From contig CAJFOT010000063.1 in the NCBI GenBank assembly GCA_904397815.1, positions 1 through 48,094 on the forward strand: DNA of 48,094 nucleotides, in the 5' to 3' direction. Shown in pieces: positions 18,033 through 26,235 of the stretch (within the stretch, counting starts at the first letter, position 1; every line of letters begins with the position of its first letter). This DNA is from Candidatus Paralachnospira sangeri (lineage in GTDB: Bacteria > Bacillota > Clostridia > Lachnospirales > Lachnospiraceae). The position numbers and the translations under genes are program-made. Under the pieces are notes generated by a model. That model was given only the letters and a program-made list of their open reading frames with translations. It did no database searches and had not been told where the DNA came from.

Positions 18033-18404
18033 ATGGCTTTTCAGACAGAATTTCCGTTTGTGCTGCCGAAGGGATATTTGGATGACAATGGAGAACTGCA
18101 CAGAGAAGGTGTCATGCGTCTGGCCAATGCCGGGGATGAAATCCTCCCCCTGCGGGATCCCAGAGTGCAGCAGAATCCGGGATATATTACCATTATTCTT
18201 CTGGCCCGCGTGATTACAAAGCTGGGTTCTCTGCCGGCAGTGGATACCAGGACGATTGAACGGCTTTATACCATGGATCTGGCCTATCTGCAGGATATGT
18301 ACCAGAGAATCAACACCATGGACGCGCCGACTTATAAAGGAGTCTGCCCTCACTGCGGCAAAGAGATTGATATTCCGGTAAATTTTATGGAAGCCGGATG
18401 GTAA
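18033..18404 (+). CDS. CIS assembly protein with C-terminal CxxC motif
   Basis: The 123-residue product belongs to the small proteins annotated as phage tail assembly proteins in Afp-type loci. Typical parts are FVLPKGYLDDNGELHREGVM, ILPLRDPRVQQNPGYI and the LLARVITKLGSLPAVDT helix. A single CPHCGK motif (Cys105, Cys108) near the end could be half of a metal site or a redox pair. ATG 18033 is chosen over ATG 18027 because AGGAG (18021-18025) is 7 bases from the former but only 1 from the latter. It overlaps the next small gene by 7 bases. Confidence 0.8.
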   Translation: MAFQTEFPFVLPKGYLDDNGELHREGVMRLANAGDEILPLRDPRVQQNPGYITIILLARVITKLGSLPAVDTRTIERLYTMDLAYLQDMYQRINTMDAPTYKGVCPHCGKEIDIPVNFMEAGW

Positions 18405-18580
18405 AACTGTATCCGGCGGATAAAATCTATGAGGAAGCGGCGTTTATCGGATATTATCTTCACTGGAACCATGATGAGATTATGGCGATGCCCCACAGAG
18501 AACGGCTGCGCTGGTGCAAAGAGGTTTCCAGAATCAACAGCAGGCTGAACAACGAGCCGAAGAATGTCTTTGAAGTTTAG
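18398..18580 (+). CDS. small CIS protein, DUF6760-like
   Basis: The 60-residue product resembles the small protein DUF6760 conserved beside eCIS tube and assembly genes (LYPADKIYEEAAFIGYYLHW, then NHDEIMAMPHRERLRWCKEV). It is helical and charged, with no membrane segment. Its ATG lies within the end of the previous gene (7-base overlap), and the next gene starts 11 bases after its stop. The family name is from memory of the pattern; the function is unknown, presumably in assembly. Confidence 0.75.
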   Translation: MVKLYPADKIYEEAAFIGYYLHWNHDEIMAMPHRERLRWCKEVSRINSRLNNEPKNVFEV

Positions 18581-18591
18581 GAGGAGGAAGG

Positions 18592-19038
18592 ATGGCTGCA
18601 CAGTCGAAAAAAGCAATGTACAGATCGCTGGCGGGAAATTTTCGCTTTCGTGTTTTTATTGAAAAGCATGAGCTGGCCTTTTCCAGAATATCCGGCCTGA
18701 GCCTGGGCATTGAGAGGGAAATATACGCGGAAGGCGGCGCCGGCCGGTATGCCCATTATATGCGGACGCCGGATACACAGGCCCGCAGCGTCACCATGGA
18801 GCGGGGGATGCAGGTGGACGGAGCAGACATCATTGAGAAGCTGGTTCCGGGCATGTACATTCAGACGGCACAGATCCTGGTGCTGGATAAGCGCAGAAAT
18901 ATCAGCTGTGAATATAATCTGGAAGAACTGTGGGTGAACAGATGGGAAATCAGTGAGATGGAAGGACTGGGCAGCAGGCTGATGCTGGATATTTTTGAAC
19001 TGGAATATCTGCGGCTGTCGAGACGATATTATGGCTGA
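18592..19038 (+). CDS. second tube-family protein (tube initiator / Afp5-like)
   Basis: The 148-residue protein is a divergent gp19/tube relative: AGNFRFRVFIEKHELAFSRI, the SGLSLGIEREIYAEGG strand, and a C-terminal LEELWVNRWEISEMEGLGS hairpin. In Afp/PVC clusters a second tube-type protein joins the hub to the tube, and its place here after the assembly proteins fits that role. GGAGGAGGAAGG lies just before the ATG. It lacks the LKQGVTDS-type segment of the main tube protein, so it is probably not simply a duplicate. Confidence 0.85.
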   Translation: MAAQSKKAMYRSLAGNFRFRVFIEKHELAFSRISGLSLGIEREIYAEGGAGRYAHYMRTPDTQARSVTMERGMQVDGADIIEKLVPGMYIQTAQILVLDKRRNISCEYNLEELWVNRWEISEMEGLGSRLMLDIFELEYLRLSRRYYG

Positions 19039-19066
19039 TGTCAGGAAAGATTTGGTGTGATGAAAT

Positions 19067-22000
19067 ATGATACTGAGACCGACGACAGGAATCATAAAAG
19101 GAACAATTGGATCCGGAAACCGGTTCGCTGAAAAAATCATAAACCGGAACCGCCGGATGGGAGATTATTTTTATCACGGGATTTCTCTGACCTTTTTGCA
19201 GAATGAGGCTGCCGGCCGTCGGGAATGGATCACCAGGCATCCAATCTATATTACACTGCAGCTTTTATCTCAGAAAATCTATCTGGAGCAGAATCGTATT
19301 ATGGCTGTGAACAGGAGGCTCTATCAGGAGACTGTAGAACGCCGGCTGAGCCGGGAAATGGAGCGGATCCGCTCAGAGTACAGAGCTGTGTATCAGGATC
19401 TGCGGAATCTGCGGCACAGGATTGACACCACATCCACTGTGCGGGAGCAAAACAGCCTGCAGCGGCTGCTCTCCATGCAGATGAAGCGGATCAGAGGCCT
19501 GGACGGATCGGCGCTGACGCAGGAGGAACGGCTGATTCTGGAGAACCGGGATTTTGAGAGGGAACTGTCCGGGCCACCGCTGTCGATGGAGGAGCGGGTG
19601 CTGCTTTTCCGGAATGTGATCGAGAACGCGGACAGCGCCCGGCGCCAGGAGCTGACAGAATTCCTCACCCGCATATACAGAACAGATACGCCGCCGGGTG
19701 AGCGGACAGGCAGCAACCATACAGATTACAACCAGACAAATATAAATATGGAAGCAAATCCGAATGGGGATTCCGATACAGACAGGGATTCCGATACGGA
19801 TATTAACATAAATACAGATTCCGTCCGGACTCTGGAAATACTGGAGCGCTGGCAGGAGGCGGCGGACCGCGGCGGAGAAAGACAGCTGATCCGGAGTTCT
19901 GAAAGCCACCGGGTACAGGAAACAGCAGCAGAGGAATATGTGCGTGAAACCCAGGCAGCGGTGCGGGAGCAGATGGAGAGACAGGAACAGCTGCTGCGGG
20001 AATATATCCGTGAGATCAGCGGCAGCCGCGGCAGTTCCGGAGCGGGCAAAGGCGATTCCGCGGGCAGCCGGGAAGAAGACAGGGCAGGTTTCGCGAATCG
20101 CCGGGAGGAAGGGATGCCGGAAAGAACAGCCGGGGAGAAAGTCTCTGTGCCGGCGCTGTGGTCCAGATACCTGGAAAGGATCCGGGCCAGCCAGGCTTCC
20201 GAACCGCTCCCGATATCTGTTCAGGAGAGGACGCTCCTGTTCCGGAACATACTGCAGGATGCCAGCAGTGAAGAACGGCGTGAATTTGTTGAATTCCTGA
20301 ACCGCCGGAAAGATGCGGCGGAACAGCTGCCGAAACAGGATGGCGTGCGGGTAGCGGAGACGGTTCAGACTGGCGAGGGAATCCGCGGCGCGGAAGATAT
20401 TATATCGCTGCTGGCGGCAGATCCCGGAAAGATTCTGGAGATTCTGGAGCGCCGGCAGGGGATGGTGAGCGTGCCAGTGAATCGTGAGGAGCAGGAGGGG
20501 CAGGCGGCGGAGATGGCTTCAAAGACGGCTTCGGAGGCGATTCGGAACAGGGAAACCATCCTGCGGGAGTACGCGCTGGAAACTGAAATCGCTGTACAGG
20601 AACAGCTGCAGAGAGAGGAAAGCCTGCTGCGGGCCTATATCCGGGAAATCGTGGAGCGCGGTCCTGAGGGGACGGACAGGCCGACAGGGGAATTTCCGCA
20701 GACCGGACTGCTCCCTCGTGAAGCAGAGCCTCAGCCTGTCCTGTGGGAACGGTATCTGGAATCTGTCCGGCACGCCGAATCTGTCCAGCCGTTAAGCGTA
20801 GAAGAAAGAACGCTCCGGTTCCTGAATATTGTACAGAATGGAGGCGGGGAGGAACGGGAGGAATTCCGGACATTCCTGAACCGTATGGATGCGTCGCGCG
20901 GGACGGGAGGGGCAGACGGAACAGAAGCCGGGAAAAAAACGGCAGATGAGCCGGAGAGCCTGCGGATGCTGATGCAGAAAAATCCCGGCCGTATGCTGGA
21001 ACTGCTGGAGCGCCGGCAGGAGCAGGAGGAGGCCTTCCGGCAGACCAGCCGGCAGGAACAGCTGCCAGAGCGGGCAGGCGCTCTGATACAGACATACAGG
21101 CAGGAAGGGGAAACCATCATCAGGGAAGAACTGCAGAGGCAGGAGAAGCTGCTGCAGTCATATATCCGCGAAATCCGGCAGGACGCCGGTCTTACCGCCG
21201 GCTTTTCGGGAGGCGGTTTGTTCCAGGCAGACGGGAACGCAGACATAGCCAACGGCAGCCCGGGCAGCACAGACAGCAGTCCGGTCGGGACGGATGACAG
21301 ATATCCTGTTCCGGCATTATGGAAACAGTATGAGGAAGAACTTCTGGCCCGGAGAAATATCGGCAGGAGCATGGATACCGACGGAAAGACGCTCCTGTTC
21401 CTGAATCTCGTGCAGAACAGCAGCCAGGAGGAGAGAACCGAGTTCAGAAGGTTTTTAAATGCCCGGAGCCAGAACGGGGACGTGGGATCAGAAGAAAATC
21501 TGACGGTGCTGATGCAGAAAAACCCCGGCCGCCTGCTGGAGCTGCTGGAGCGCAGACAGAAAGAAACCATCCGGCACGAAACGATTCAGCAGGAGACAGC
21601 CGCCAGGCAGTATATCCGGGAAGCGGAGACTGCCATGAGAGAATATATTCACAGCAGGGAGCAGCGGATGCTTCAGAACCTGAGGGAACAGGAAAAGAGC
21701 CTGGAGATGAACCTGGGAGAGGTGGCAGCCCGGGCGCCTGAGATACTGGAACAGCTGCGGAGCAGGGAAACAGAAGGACCGGTTTTCCAGGAGAGAGCGG
21801 AACAGATTTTGTTGTCTTACGCTGGGATTTTCGGGACAGAGCAAAAAATTCTGCCGGTTCATACTGACGGGCAGAAAGAAGGGGCAGAGACTCCGGCGGA
21901 GCAGCCGGCTTATACAGCTGACGGGCTGCTCACATCACCGGCCTGGAATGAAATCCGCAGGCTGGTCCTGGAGGGGAGCGCGCAGGCAGAGGCGGAGGAG

Positions 22001-23191
22001 GCCGGCAGCGAGCGGGGCTGGGGCGTGGTCACCAGCGCAGAGCTGGGAAGAACGCAGATCCGCAGGACAGAGGAGCTGCGTTCCGGTCTGCTGGTTTATG
22101 TCACCGGCAGACCGGAACCGGAACGGCAGGAGCTGTTCCGCACCATTATTGAAACCGCAAGAGCAGCCGGTTCCGATTCGGCGGCAGACCGTACGGCAGT
22201 TCAGACAGCGCGCCAGCGGGCAGATCAGGCAGCGGATATCATCCGCCGGGCCGGCCGCCGGGAACTGGAGGAAATCTTCCGCCGGGTGGCGGATGTTCTC
22301 CCCCTGGAGGAACAGGAACTGCTTCTGGAGATTCTGACGGAGGAACAGCGCCGGGAGGCAAGGGGCGGCAGGCTTCTGACCGGCGGACAGATCCGCACCT
22401 TCGTTTTCTCCAATCAGGAGATTCTGGACAGGCCCTACAGTCTGGTGTGCCAGAAGCGGGAACTGCTGGATGTAATCTGTCATGGCAGCGCGGCGGAACT
22501 GTACCGTCTTTCTTCTTATATAAGCGGCGGCAGAATGCTGGACAGACAGCTGATTCCGGAGCAGAATCCGGAAGGAATCCGGACGGTTCTCTACCGTCAG
22601 GTGTACAATCTGACAGACACACAGGTGGAAGATGTGACGGAGCATGTGGCCCGGTATCTCCATGAGGCAGTCAGACAGAGGCAGGCGGACAGAAGAACCA
22701 GAGGAGAACCGGCGGCTCCGAGCCTGATCTGGCAGCAGCCTGTACCGGCGATACCAGGCTATGGGCAGCAGGCAGCAAATGAGGGCGGACAGACAGATTT
22801 CGGAATCCTGAGCAGTACAGTGCAGTCTCCCCATCCTGCCTATATGCCCGGAAACAGCACCCTTACGGCCCCGTCTATTGTATATAAAACAGAAGAAATC
22901 AATGAGCAGGAGATCCGGCATTCAGATGAAATCCTGCAGCGGCAGATTGTGACAGAGCAGGAGGAAACCCGGCGGCAGGTATCCAGGCAGGAGCAGAAGG
23001 TGAGAAAACTGACAGAACAGTATGAAGAACTGGAGCGCCTGAAAACCTTGGTAGAGGAGCAGTCAGTGCAGGTTCGCGAGCTGACTCGCCGCCAGATGTC
23101 CGGAAGCGAGGATGACCGGATGTACCGGGAAATGGTGAAGCGGATGGAACGGCAGCTCCATCTGGAGCGTCAGCGGCGGGGGATGGACTAA
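19067..23191 (+). CDS. giant modular helical repeat protein, possible tape-measure equivalent
   Basis: The 1374-residue protein is not one I recognise. Residues 1-160 are a conserved-looking head with a helical arginine-rich segment. About 165-880 hold four related units of roughly 190-210 residues. Each unit has an ERTLLFRNILQ..EER.EF..FLN box, an LMQKNPGRLLELLERRQ box, a QLQRQEKLLQSYIREI coiled helix and a Gly/Ser/Asp-rich linker. A further helical region (about 1010-1110), a proline/glycine-rich hinge and a final coiled coil (about 1280-1374) follow. There are no membrane helices. No other candidate tape measure was found in the structural operon, and it lies between the second tube gene and the LysM adaptor. 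It could alternatively be a cargo or a scaffold. ATG 19067 has only a weak ribosome site. Confidence 0.7.
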   Translation: MILRPTTGIIKGTIGSGNRFAEKIINRNRRMGDYFYHGISLTFLQNEAAGRREWITRHPIYITLQLLSQKIYLEQNRIMAVNRRLYQETVERRLSREMERIRSEYRAVYQDLRNLRHRIDTTSTVREQNSLQRLLSMQMKRIRGLDGSALTQEERLILENRDFERELSGPPLSMEERVLLFRNVIENADSARRQELTEFLTRIYRTDTPPGERTGSNHTDYNQTNINMEANPNGDSDTDRDSDTDININTDSVRTLEILERWQEAADRGGERQLIRSSESHRVQETAAEEYVRETQAAVREQMERQEQLLREYIREISGSRGSSGAGKGDSAGSREEDRAGFANRREEGMPERTAGEKVSVPALWSRYLERIRASQASEPLPISVQERTLLFRNILQDASSEERREFVEFLNRRKDAAEQLPKQDGVRVAETVQTGEGIRGAEDIISLLAADPGKILEILERRQGMVSVPVNREEQEGQAAEMASKTASEAIRNRETILREYALETEIAVQEQLQREESLLRAYIREIVERGPEGTDRPTGEFPQTGLLPREAEPQPVLWERYLESVRHAESVQPLSVEERTLRFLNIVQNGGGEEREEFRTFLNRMDASRGTGGADGTEAGKKTADEPESLRMLMQKNPGRMLELLERRQEQEEAFRQTSRQEQLPERAGALIQTYRQEGETIIREELQRQEKLLQSYIREIRQDAGLTAGFSGGGLFQADGNADIANGSPGSTDSSPVGTDDRYPVPALWKQYEEELLARRNIGRSMDTDGKTLLFLNLVQNSSQEERTEFRRFLNARSQNGDVGSEENLTVLMQKNPGRLLELLERRQKETIRHETIQQETAARQYIREAETAMREYIHSREQRMLQNLREQEKSLEMNLGEVAARAPEILEQLRSRETEGPVFQERAEQILLSYAGIFGTEQKILPVHTDGQKEGAETPAEQPAYTADGLLTSPAWNEIRRLVLEGSAQAEAEEAGSERGWGVVTSAELGRTQIRRTEELRSGLLVYVTGRPEPERQELFRTIIETARAAGSDSAADRTAVQTARQRADQAADIIRRAGRRELEEIFRRVADVLPLEEQELLLEILTEEQRREARGGRLLTGGQIRTFVFSNQEILDRPYSLVCQKRELLDVICHGSAAELYRLSSYISGGRMLDRQLIPEQNPEGIRTVLYRQVYNLTDTQVEDVTEHVARYLHEAVRQRQADRRTRGEPAAPSLIWQQPVPAIPGYGQQAANEGGQTDFGILSSTVQSPHPAYMPGNSTLTAPSIVYKTEEINEQEIRHSDEILQRQIVTEQEETRRQVSRQEQKVRKLTEQYEELERLKTLVEEQSVQVRELTRRQMSGSEDDRMYREMVKRMERQLHLERQRRGMD
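19559..21710 (+). repeat. four degenerate in-frame repeat units within the giant helical protein
   Basis: Each unit is about 190-210 codons. The LLF.N boxes begin near residues 172, 382, 576 and 768. The ALW boxes begin near 362, 558 and 748; the first unit lacks one. The ELLERRQ boxes lie near 252 (degenerate), 445, 631 and 813. Units two to four are the most alike. Confidence 0.7.
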
Positions 23192-23236
23192 CGGCAGCCG
23201 CTGAACTTGCAGAAAAAGACAGGAGGAGAGCAGAAG

Positions 23237-23872
23237 ATGGCAGTGGAAAAAGCAGTACTGCATGTGGAGGGAAGCAATGATATTAACTGTCAGTTTAATC
23301 CGACGGATTATGACGTGTCTCATACAGTTAGGTATGCAGATAAAATCATGCCCGGCGGGCGCAGCACGATCAGTCAGTTTGTTTCCGGCGAAAGCCCTAC
23401 TCTGTCAGTATCGCTGATATTTGACACCTATTTTCCGCCGATGCTGGATGAGCCCACAGAGGACGGGATGGATGTTACCATCCTGACCAGTGAGATCGCG
23501 AAGCTGACGCAGGTCAACGGTTCTCTTCATAGGCCGCCGATCGTGACCTTTGAGTGGGGAACGGTGTTTTTTGAAGGAATTGTCACGGATGTAAAGCAGC
23601 AGTTTACTATGTTTTTGTCCTCAGGCATTCCGGTCAGAGCAAAGGTGGATCTGACCTTTCGATCTGTATCGGAGAAAGGGCTTCGTGATTCTCCGCCGGA
23701 GTCGCCGGACCGGACCAAATACAGGGTGCTGAAGGAAGGCGAATATCTGTGGAATTATGCCGATGCAGAGTATGGATCTCCTGATATGTGGAGGGTGATC
23801 GCCAGAGAAAACGGAATTATGGATCCGCTGAGCGTGGTGCCGGGACAGGTTCTGAAAATCCCTCCCCTGTAA
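23237..23872 (+). CDS. LysM-containing tube/hub adaptor (Afp7-like CIS tube protein)
   Basis: The 211-residue protein has an N-terminal beta domain of the CIS tube-adaptor family (CQFNPTDYDVSHTVRYADKI, then SGESPTLSVSLIFDTYF and IVTFEWGTVFFEGIVTDV). Its C-terminal LysM-like domain (about 163-211) includes YRVLKEGEYLWNYADAEYG and ends in PGQVLKIPPL. In Afp, protein 7 of this type sits between hub and tube. ATG 23237 is preceded by AGGAGGAG, which decides the start against upstream frames. It follows the giant repeat gene and precedes the hub gene, in the canonical order. Confidence 0.9.
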   Translation: MAVEKAVLHVEGSNDINCQFNPTDYDVSHTVRYADKIMPGGRSTISQFVSGESPTLSVSLIFDTYFPPMLDEPTEDGMDVTILTSEIAKLTQVNGSLHRPPIVTFEWGTVFFEGIVTDVKQQFTMFLSSGIPVRAKVDLTFRSVSEKGLRDSPPESPDRTKYRVLKEGEYLWNYADAEYGSPDMWRVIARENGIMDPLSVVPGQVLKIPPL

Positions 23873-23919
23873 TATGACAGGAGAGCCTGCCGGCAGAGAG
23901 CGGGAAAGGAAGGGAAATA

Positions 23920-24984
23920 ATGGGGCTTTTTGATATGCCGGCAACCAGCTACAGCGATCTGGTAAAAAAATATAACAATTTTATGGTGCCGGCTATGGTT
24001 ATGACAGTAGATGGTACTGATACGAAGAAACTGGCTGGAGTTTATATCAGTCAGGTGCGTGTGAATCTGTCTCTGGAACAGGTATGCAGCGCCAGCTTTA
24101 CTCTGGAGAATGTTTACGACTATCAGAACAGCTCTTTACAGTCAGAAGTAAAAAAATATTTTCAGCTGGGAAGCCTTGTTACGATTGCTCTGGGATATGG
24201 CTCTGACACAACAGAGGTTTTTTGGGGCTATATTCATGAACTTCAGTATTCTTTTGAAGAGGATGTGTCTGTCTCTGTGACAGCGCTGGATATGCGCCGG
24301 CTGATGATGATGAATCAGGAAAACCGTACATTTGAGGAGAAAACATATTCGGAAATATTTGAGGAAGTAATCGGAAAATACAGCAATGCCTTTTATTCAA
24401 AAAAAATAGAAGGAAGTACTCAGCAGATCCCAGAGGTGACACAGCAGGGTGTGTCTGATTATGATTTTGTGACAAATGAACTGTGCAGCAGAGATGACAA
24501 GGAATTTTTTGTGCTGTCGGGAAATGTTTACTATCAGACCAAAAGCCGGGATACGTCGCCGCTGCTTACGCTGACGTGGGGGGAAAATCTGTTTTCCTTT
24601 CAGCTGACCAGAAGCTATCGTGATGAAGAGATATCGGTATATGGAATCGATGAAAAGGAGCTGGTAACAGGGGAGGAAAAGGTAACCACAGAGGGAGATA
24701 TCAATAAGCTGTCAGCCTCTCCGTTCAAGAGAGAGATTATCAGTCCTAACACAAAAGATGCAAAAGGCGCGCAGGCGATGGCAAAAAAAGAGGCCGAAAA
24801 AGAGAAAAAGAAGAGTAAATACGGTTCTGGTTCCTGCATCGGAATTCCTGAGCTGGTGCCGGGACGATATATTGAAATTAAGAAGCTGGATATAAACGGC
24901 AGCAGCCTGAAGTCTATTCTGACAGAGGTGCGCCATTCTTTTGGCAGGGATGGCTATACAACGGAATTTGAACTGGGAGGATAA
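23920..24984 (+). CDS. baseplate hub protein (gpD / gp27 / VgrG N-terminal-like)
   Basis: The 354-residue protein matches phage late control gene D and the N-terminal half of VgrG/Afp8. It has beta-barrel domains including LEQVCSASFTLENVYDY, the YGSDTTEVFWGYIHELQYSF strand and the SDYDFVTNELCSRDDKEFFV helix-strand. A lysine-rich loop lies near 290-305, then a final domain (IPELVPGRYIEIKKL to the VRHSFGRDGYTTEFEL end). A trimer forms the hub at the base of the tube. In Afp the hub and spike are one fused protein; here they are two adjacent genes separated by 5 bases, as in P2-like phages. Confidence 0.92.
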   Translation: MGLFDMPATSYSDLVKKYNNFMVPAMVMTVDGTDTKKLAGVYISQVRVNLSLEQVCSASFTLENVYDYQNSSLQSEVKKYFQLGSLVTIALGYGSDTTEVFWGYIHELQYSFEEDVSVSVTALDMRRLMMMNQENRTFEEKTYSEIFEEVIGKYSNAFYSKKIEGSTQQIPEVTQQGVSDYDFVTNELCSRDDKEFFVLSGNVYYQTKSRDTSPLLTLTWGENLFSFQLTRSYRDEEISVYGIDEKELVTGEEKVTTEGDINKLSASPFKREIISPNTKDAKGAQAMAKKEAEKEKKKSKYGSGSCIGIPELVPGRYIEIKKLDINGSSLKSILTEVRHSFGRDGYTTEFELGG

Positions 24985-24989
24985 ATCAT

Positions 24990-25772
24990 ATGGGATTTGG
25001 CGATATGATATTGGATCAGAAAAAAGAATCTCCAATATATGGGAATATTCGCAACAGTATCATGACCGGGATTGTAAAAAATAACTGGAATCAGGATTAT
25101 CCCGGCTATGTGCAGGTAGAACTTCTGATGGGAACGGCGGGCAAGACTTCTTTAAGCTGGGTCCGGGTAATGCAGCCATATGGAGGAAATGGGTATGGGG
25201 AATATTTTCTGCCGGAGATTGATACGGAAGTGGTGGTAGGTTTCCTGGCAGGAGATGCCAGTTCTCCCGTGGTGTTGGGCTGTCTGTGGAATAAGGCGGA
25301 TAAGCTGCCTGACGGAAAGGCCAACGAGAAGAATTCGGTGAAAAGTATCCGAACGAAAGGGGGCCATGAGATTATTTTCGATGAGACCCAGGATCAGGAA
25401 AAAATAGAAATTAAAACGAAGGGTGAATTAGACATATGCCTGCAGGACAAGGACAAACTGATTACTATTTCGGACGCTTCCGGAGACAATGTGATCAGTC
25501 TGGATGCCGGGCAGGGTGTGATTACAATAGAAGCCAAGAAAAAGGTGGTGCTGAAGGCTGGAGGGGAAGAAATGCTGACGCTGGACGGCAGCGGAAAAAA
25601 GGCCAGTCTTACGGCTGCTTCTGTCCAGGCAGAGGCGAAACAGGCGCTGAAGCTGAAAGGACAGACCACCAGCGTAGAAGGCAATATTATGGAACTGAAG
25701 GCCCAGGGGTCTCTGAAGGCGGAAGCCAGCGGAGCCATGCAGCTGAAGGGCGCGATCTGTAAGATCAATTAA
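24990..25772 (+). CDS. baseplate spike protein (gpV / gp5-like OB fold plus beta-helix)
   Basis: The 260-residue protein starts with the gpV/VgrG OB-fold domain: GIVKNNWNQDYPGYVQVELL, SWVRVMQPYGGNGYGEYFLP and VVGFLAGDASSPVVLGCLWN. It continues into an intertwined beta-helix with short periodic strands (about 120-255, such as GGHEIIFDETQ and ITISDASGDNVISLD), rich in lysine, alanine and glycine. The trimer forms the puncturing needle, tipped by the PAAR-like protein encoded at 37787-38173. GGAGG lies before the ATG. Confidence 0.93.
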   Translation: MGFGDMILDQKKESPIYGNIRNSIMTGIVKNNWNQDYPGYVQVELLMGTAGKTSLSWVRVMQPYGGNGYGEYFLPEIDTEVVVGFLAGDASSPVVLGCLWNKADKLPDGKANEKNSVKSIRTKGGHEIIFDETQDQEKIEIKTKGELDICLQDKDKLITISDASGDNVISLDAGQGVITIEAKKKVVLKAGGEEMLTLDGSGKKASLTAASVQAEAKQALKLKGQTTSVEGNIMELKAQGSLKAEASGAMQLKGAICKIN

Positions 25773-25784
25773 ACAGGAGAACAG

Positions 25785-26207
25785 ATGGAACGAGAAGGAT
25801 TTGGAAAAGAGTTTCTGGGAGTGGGATGGAAATTTCCCGTGGAAGTCGACCGCACCACAGGGAGAATCAGAACCTCCTGGTATGAAGAGGATATACAGGA
25901 GGCCATCCATATCATACTGATGACCCGCAGGGGGGAACGGATGATGGAGCCGGAATTTGGATGCGGTGTGTGGGATTATGTGTTTGAGACAATGGATGCT
26001 TCATCTCTGGCCAGGATCGAGCGGGAGATTTCCCGGGCGCTGGTCCGGTGGGAGCCGCGGATCACAGATATTCAGGTTCTGGCGGGGCCGGACCAGGCAG
26101 AGGAAGGGAAGCTGAACATCCGCATCAATTACGTGGTGCGGGCGACCAACAACCCCTATAATCTGGTGTACCCCTATTATATGAACGAGGGATTTGGAGG
26201 CCGGTGA
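25785..26207 (+). CDS. baseplate wedge protein gp25-like
   Basis: The 140-residue protein is a GPW/gp25 family member. It has a GWKFPVEVD start, the IQEAIHIILMTRRGERMMEP helix with its conserved arginines, then the FGCGVWDYVFETMD segment. A helix (SLARIEREISRALVRWEPRI) and a strand pair (KLNIRINYVVRATNNPYNLVYP) finish it. In all contractile systems gp25 links sheath to baseplate. AGGAG precedes the ATG by a few bases. Length and order (spike, gp25, gp6) are typical. Confidence 0.95.
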   Translation: MEREGFGKEFLGVGWKFPVEVDRTTGRIRTSWYEEDIQEAIHIILMTRRGERMMEPEFGCGVWDYVFETMDASSLARIEREISRALVRWEPRITDIQVLAGPDQAEEGKLNIRINYVVRATNNPYNLVYPYYMNEGFGGR

Positions 26208-26235
26208 TGCCCGGAAGGACAGGAGGTAAAAAACA

